Source: JACCQS01 sp050999295
GTDB lineage: Bacteria > Actinomycetota > Actinomycetes > Mycobacteriales > Geodermatophilaceae
DNA length: 6,451 nucleotides
Assembly: GCA_050999295.1 (NCBI GenBank)
Contig: JBPCPI010000117.1
Coordinates: forward strand, 1-6,451
Direction of reading: 5' to 3'
Each line of letters opens with the position of its first letter. Positions within the stretch are counted from its first letter, which is position 1. A program made the position numbers and the translations under genes. Shown here one piece after another: positions 5,634 to 6,451 of this stretch. The notes under the pieces are model-generated. The model saw only the letters and a list, made by a program, of their open reading frames with translations. It made no database searches and was not told the DNA's origin.

Positions 5634-6422
5634 TCAGGACGGCTGGTAGTCCGTCGCCCCGTCGACGTGCTGGTAGATCCGCGGCCCAATCGGGCGACGC
5701 ATCTCCTCCGCGATGTGGCCGAGCAGCCCGGCCGAGCGGGCCAGGAGGGCGAACCCCCGCAGGATCTCCACCGGGAAGCCCAGGTCGCACAGCGCCGCCC
5801 CGCACACCCCCGCTCCATTGAGCGGAAGGCTGCGGCCCAGCAGGTCCGGGTGAACCCGGCCGATCGCCTGGAACAAGCGTAGGTGCGGCCCGAGCAGGCC
5901 TTCCTCGGCGGCGACACGCAACAGCACCGGCGTCCGGGGATCGCCGTTCTTGTGCACGTTGTGCCCGAGCCCCGGCACGTAGCGCCCCGCCGCACGCTGG
6001 GCGCGCACGGCCTCGCGGGCAACGTCGTCCCATGCCTCGTCGGACTCGGGAAGCGTCCCGTCACCAGATGTGTGCCCTGCAAGTGCCGCAGCGAGGAAGC
6101 GTCCAGCGTCCTCGGTCACGCCGAGGAAACGGGACCCGCCTCCGAGCAGGCCGGCGGCCAGGGCTCCCTGTACCGACTCCGGCGCACCGGTCAGGGTCAG
6201 CCGCGCGGCCATCGCCGACGGCGTGAGGCCATGGTCGGCCAGGGCGACGAGCACGGCCTCGAAGACCCGCAGCTCACCGGCGCTCGGCCGCCGCAACGCG
6301 ACCAGCCAGTACGCGAGTTCCGAGAAGCCCACCTGCCCCATCAGATCGCGGGCCAGGTCCTGTCCGAGCACCGAGATGGTGGATTCGTCGGAGCTGCCGA
6401 TCGACGTCTGGTAGCCGGTCAT
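5634..6422 (-). CDS. Short citrate synthase-superfamily protein, citryl-CoA lyase-like
   Basis: This encodes 262 aa, the size of the short citryl-CoA lyase group and much less than citrate synthase (about 370-430 aa). Citryl-CoA lyases split citryl-CoA into acetyl-CoA and oxaloacetate; many members are assigned only by homology. Visible landmarks are LVALADHGLTPSAMAAR (58-74, His64 in the first active-site position), GGGSRFLGVTEDAGRFL (94-110), and PGLGHNVHKNGDPRT (150-164, with His154 and Arg163 matching the conserved His and Arg of citrate synthase). SLPLNGAGVCGAALCDLGFP (198-217) is where citrate synthase and ATP-citrate lyase carry NVD; here the Asp position is Ala204, which casts doubt on the standard chemistry. 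The C-terminal HIAEEMRRPIGPRIYQ is typical of this group. The ATG at 6422 has AAGGA 6 nt upstream. The native substrate is uncertain. Confidence 0.83.
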   Translation of the reverse strand: MTGYQTSIGSSDESTISVLGQDLARDLMGQVGFSELAYWLVALRRPSAGELRVFEAVLVALADHGLTPSAMAARLTLTGAPESVQGALAAGLLGGGSRFLGVTEDAGRFLAAALAGHTSGDGTLPESDEAWDDVAREAVRAQRAAGRYVPGLGHNVHKNGDPRTPVLLRVAAEEGLLGPHLRLFQAIGRVHPDLLGRSLPLNGAGVCGAALCDLGFPVEILRGFALLARSAGLLGHIAEEMRRPIGPRIYQHVDGATDYQPS

Positions 6423-6451
6423 GATCCGTCCTTCGCTCGGGATACGCCCGC

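Noticed and set aside
1..6451. Mobile element, defence island or CRISPR
   Set aside because: No terminal repeats, transposase, integrase, nuclease or repeat-spacer pattern was seen. The Ter genes can accompany phage-response loci, but nothing else here supports that reading.

Overview
The window is GC-rich DNA with strong G/C bias at third codon positions, GTG starts and TANNNT-type -10 boxes. With the gene families present (TerD/TerB/DUF475, a FadE5-type acyl-CoA dehydrogenase, a DUF6458 membrane protein), it looks like chromosomal DNA of a high-GC actinomycete. I cannot place it to genus. I see no RNA gene, insertion sequence, integrase, CRISPR array or origin.

Layout. (1) Positions 1-1803 hold a small Ter-family stress cluster in divergent arrangement. 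On the minus strand is a TerD-domain gene (562-1143) followed by a DUF475/TerC-like membrane protein that runs off the left edge (1-494). On the plus strand, across a 204-bp intergenic region, is a TerB-domain gene (1348-1803). (2) Positions 1804-3784 hold a FadE5-type acyl-CoA dehydrogenase behind a clear promoter. That promoter has an exact TATAAT and a TTGCCG -35 box 17 bp away, and a TTACCG-AC-CGGTAA palindrome fills the end of the spacer. (3) Positions 3896-4120 encode a 74-aa two-helix membrane protein of the DUF6458 type. (4) Positions 4201-5004 encode a tyrosine/serine phosphatase with the HCxxGKDRTG P-loop, probably read from a leaderless mRNA. (5) Positions 5093-5602 encode a VOC-fold protein. 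(6) Positions 5634-6422, minus strand and convergent with the VOC gene, encode a short citrate-synthase-superfamily protein of the citryl-CoA lyase type.

How the genes relate. The three Ter genes very likely serve one stress function. The plus-strand genes from fadE5 to the VOC gene point the same way, but each has its own gap of about 80-110 bp, and several have a promoter-like element or hairpin in that gap. They read better as separate transcription units than as one operon. FadE5 (fatty acyl-CoA oxidation) and the citryl-CoA lyase-like protein both act on CoA thioesters, but nothing here ties them into one pathway.

I did not find a convincing undescribed system. The most worthwhile observations are the operator inside the fadE5 promoter, the apparent loss of the catalytic Asp in the citryl-CoA lyase-like protein, and the leaderless phosphatase start with a palindrome just upstream.
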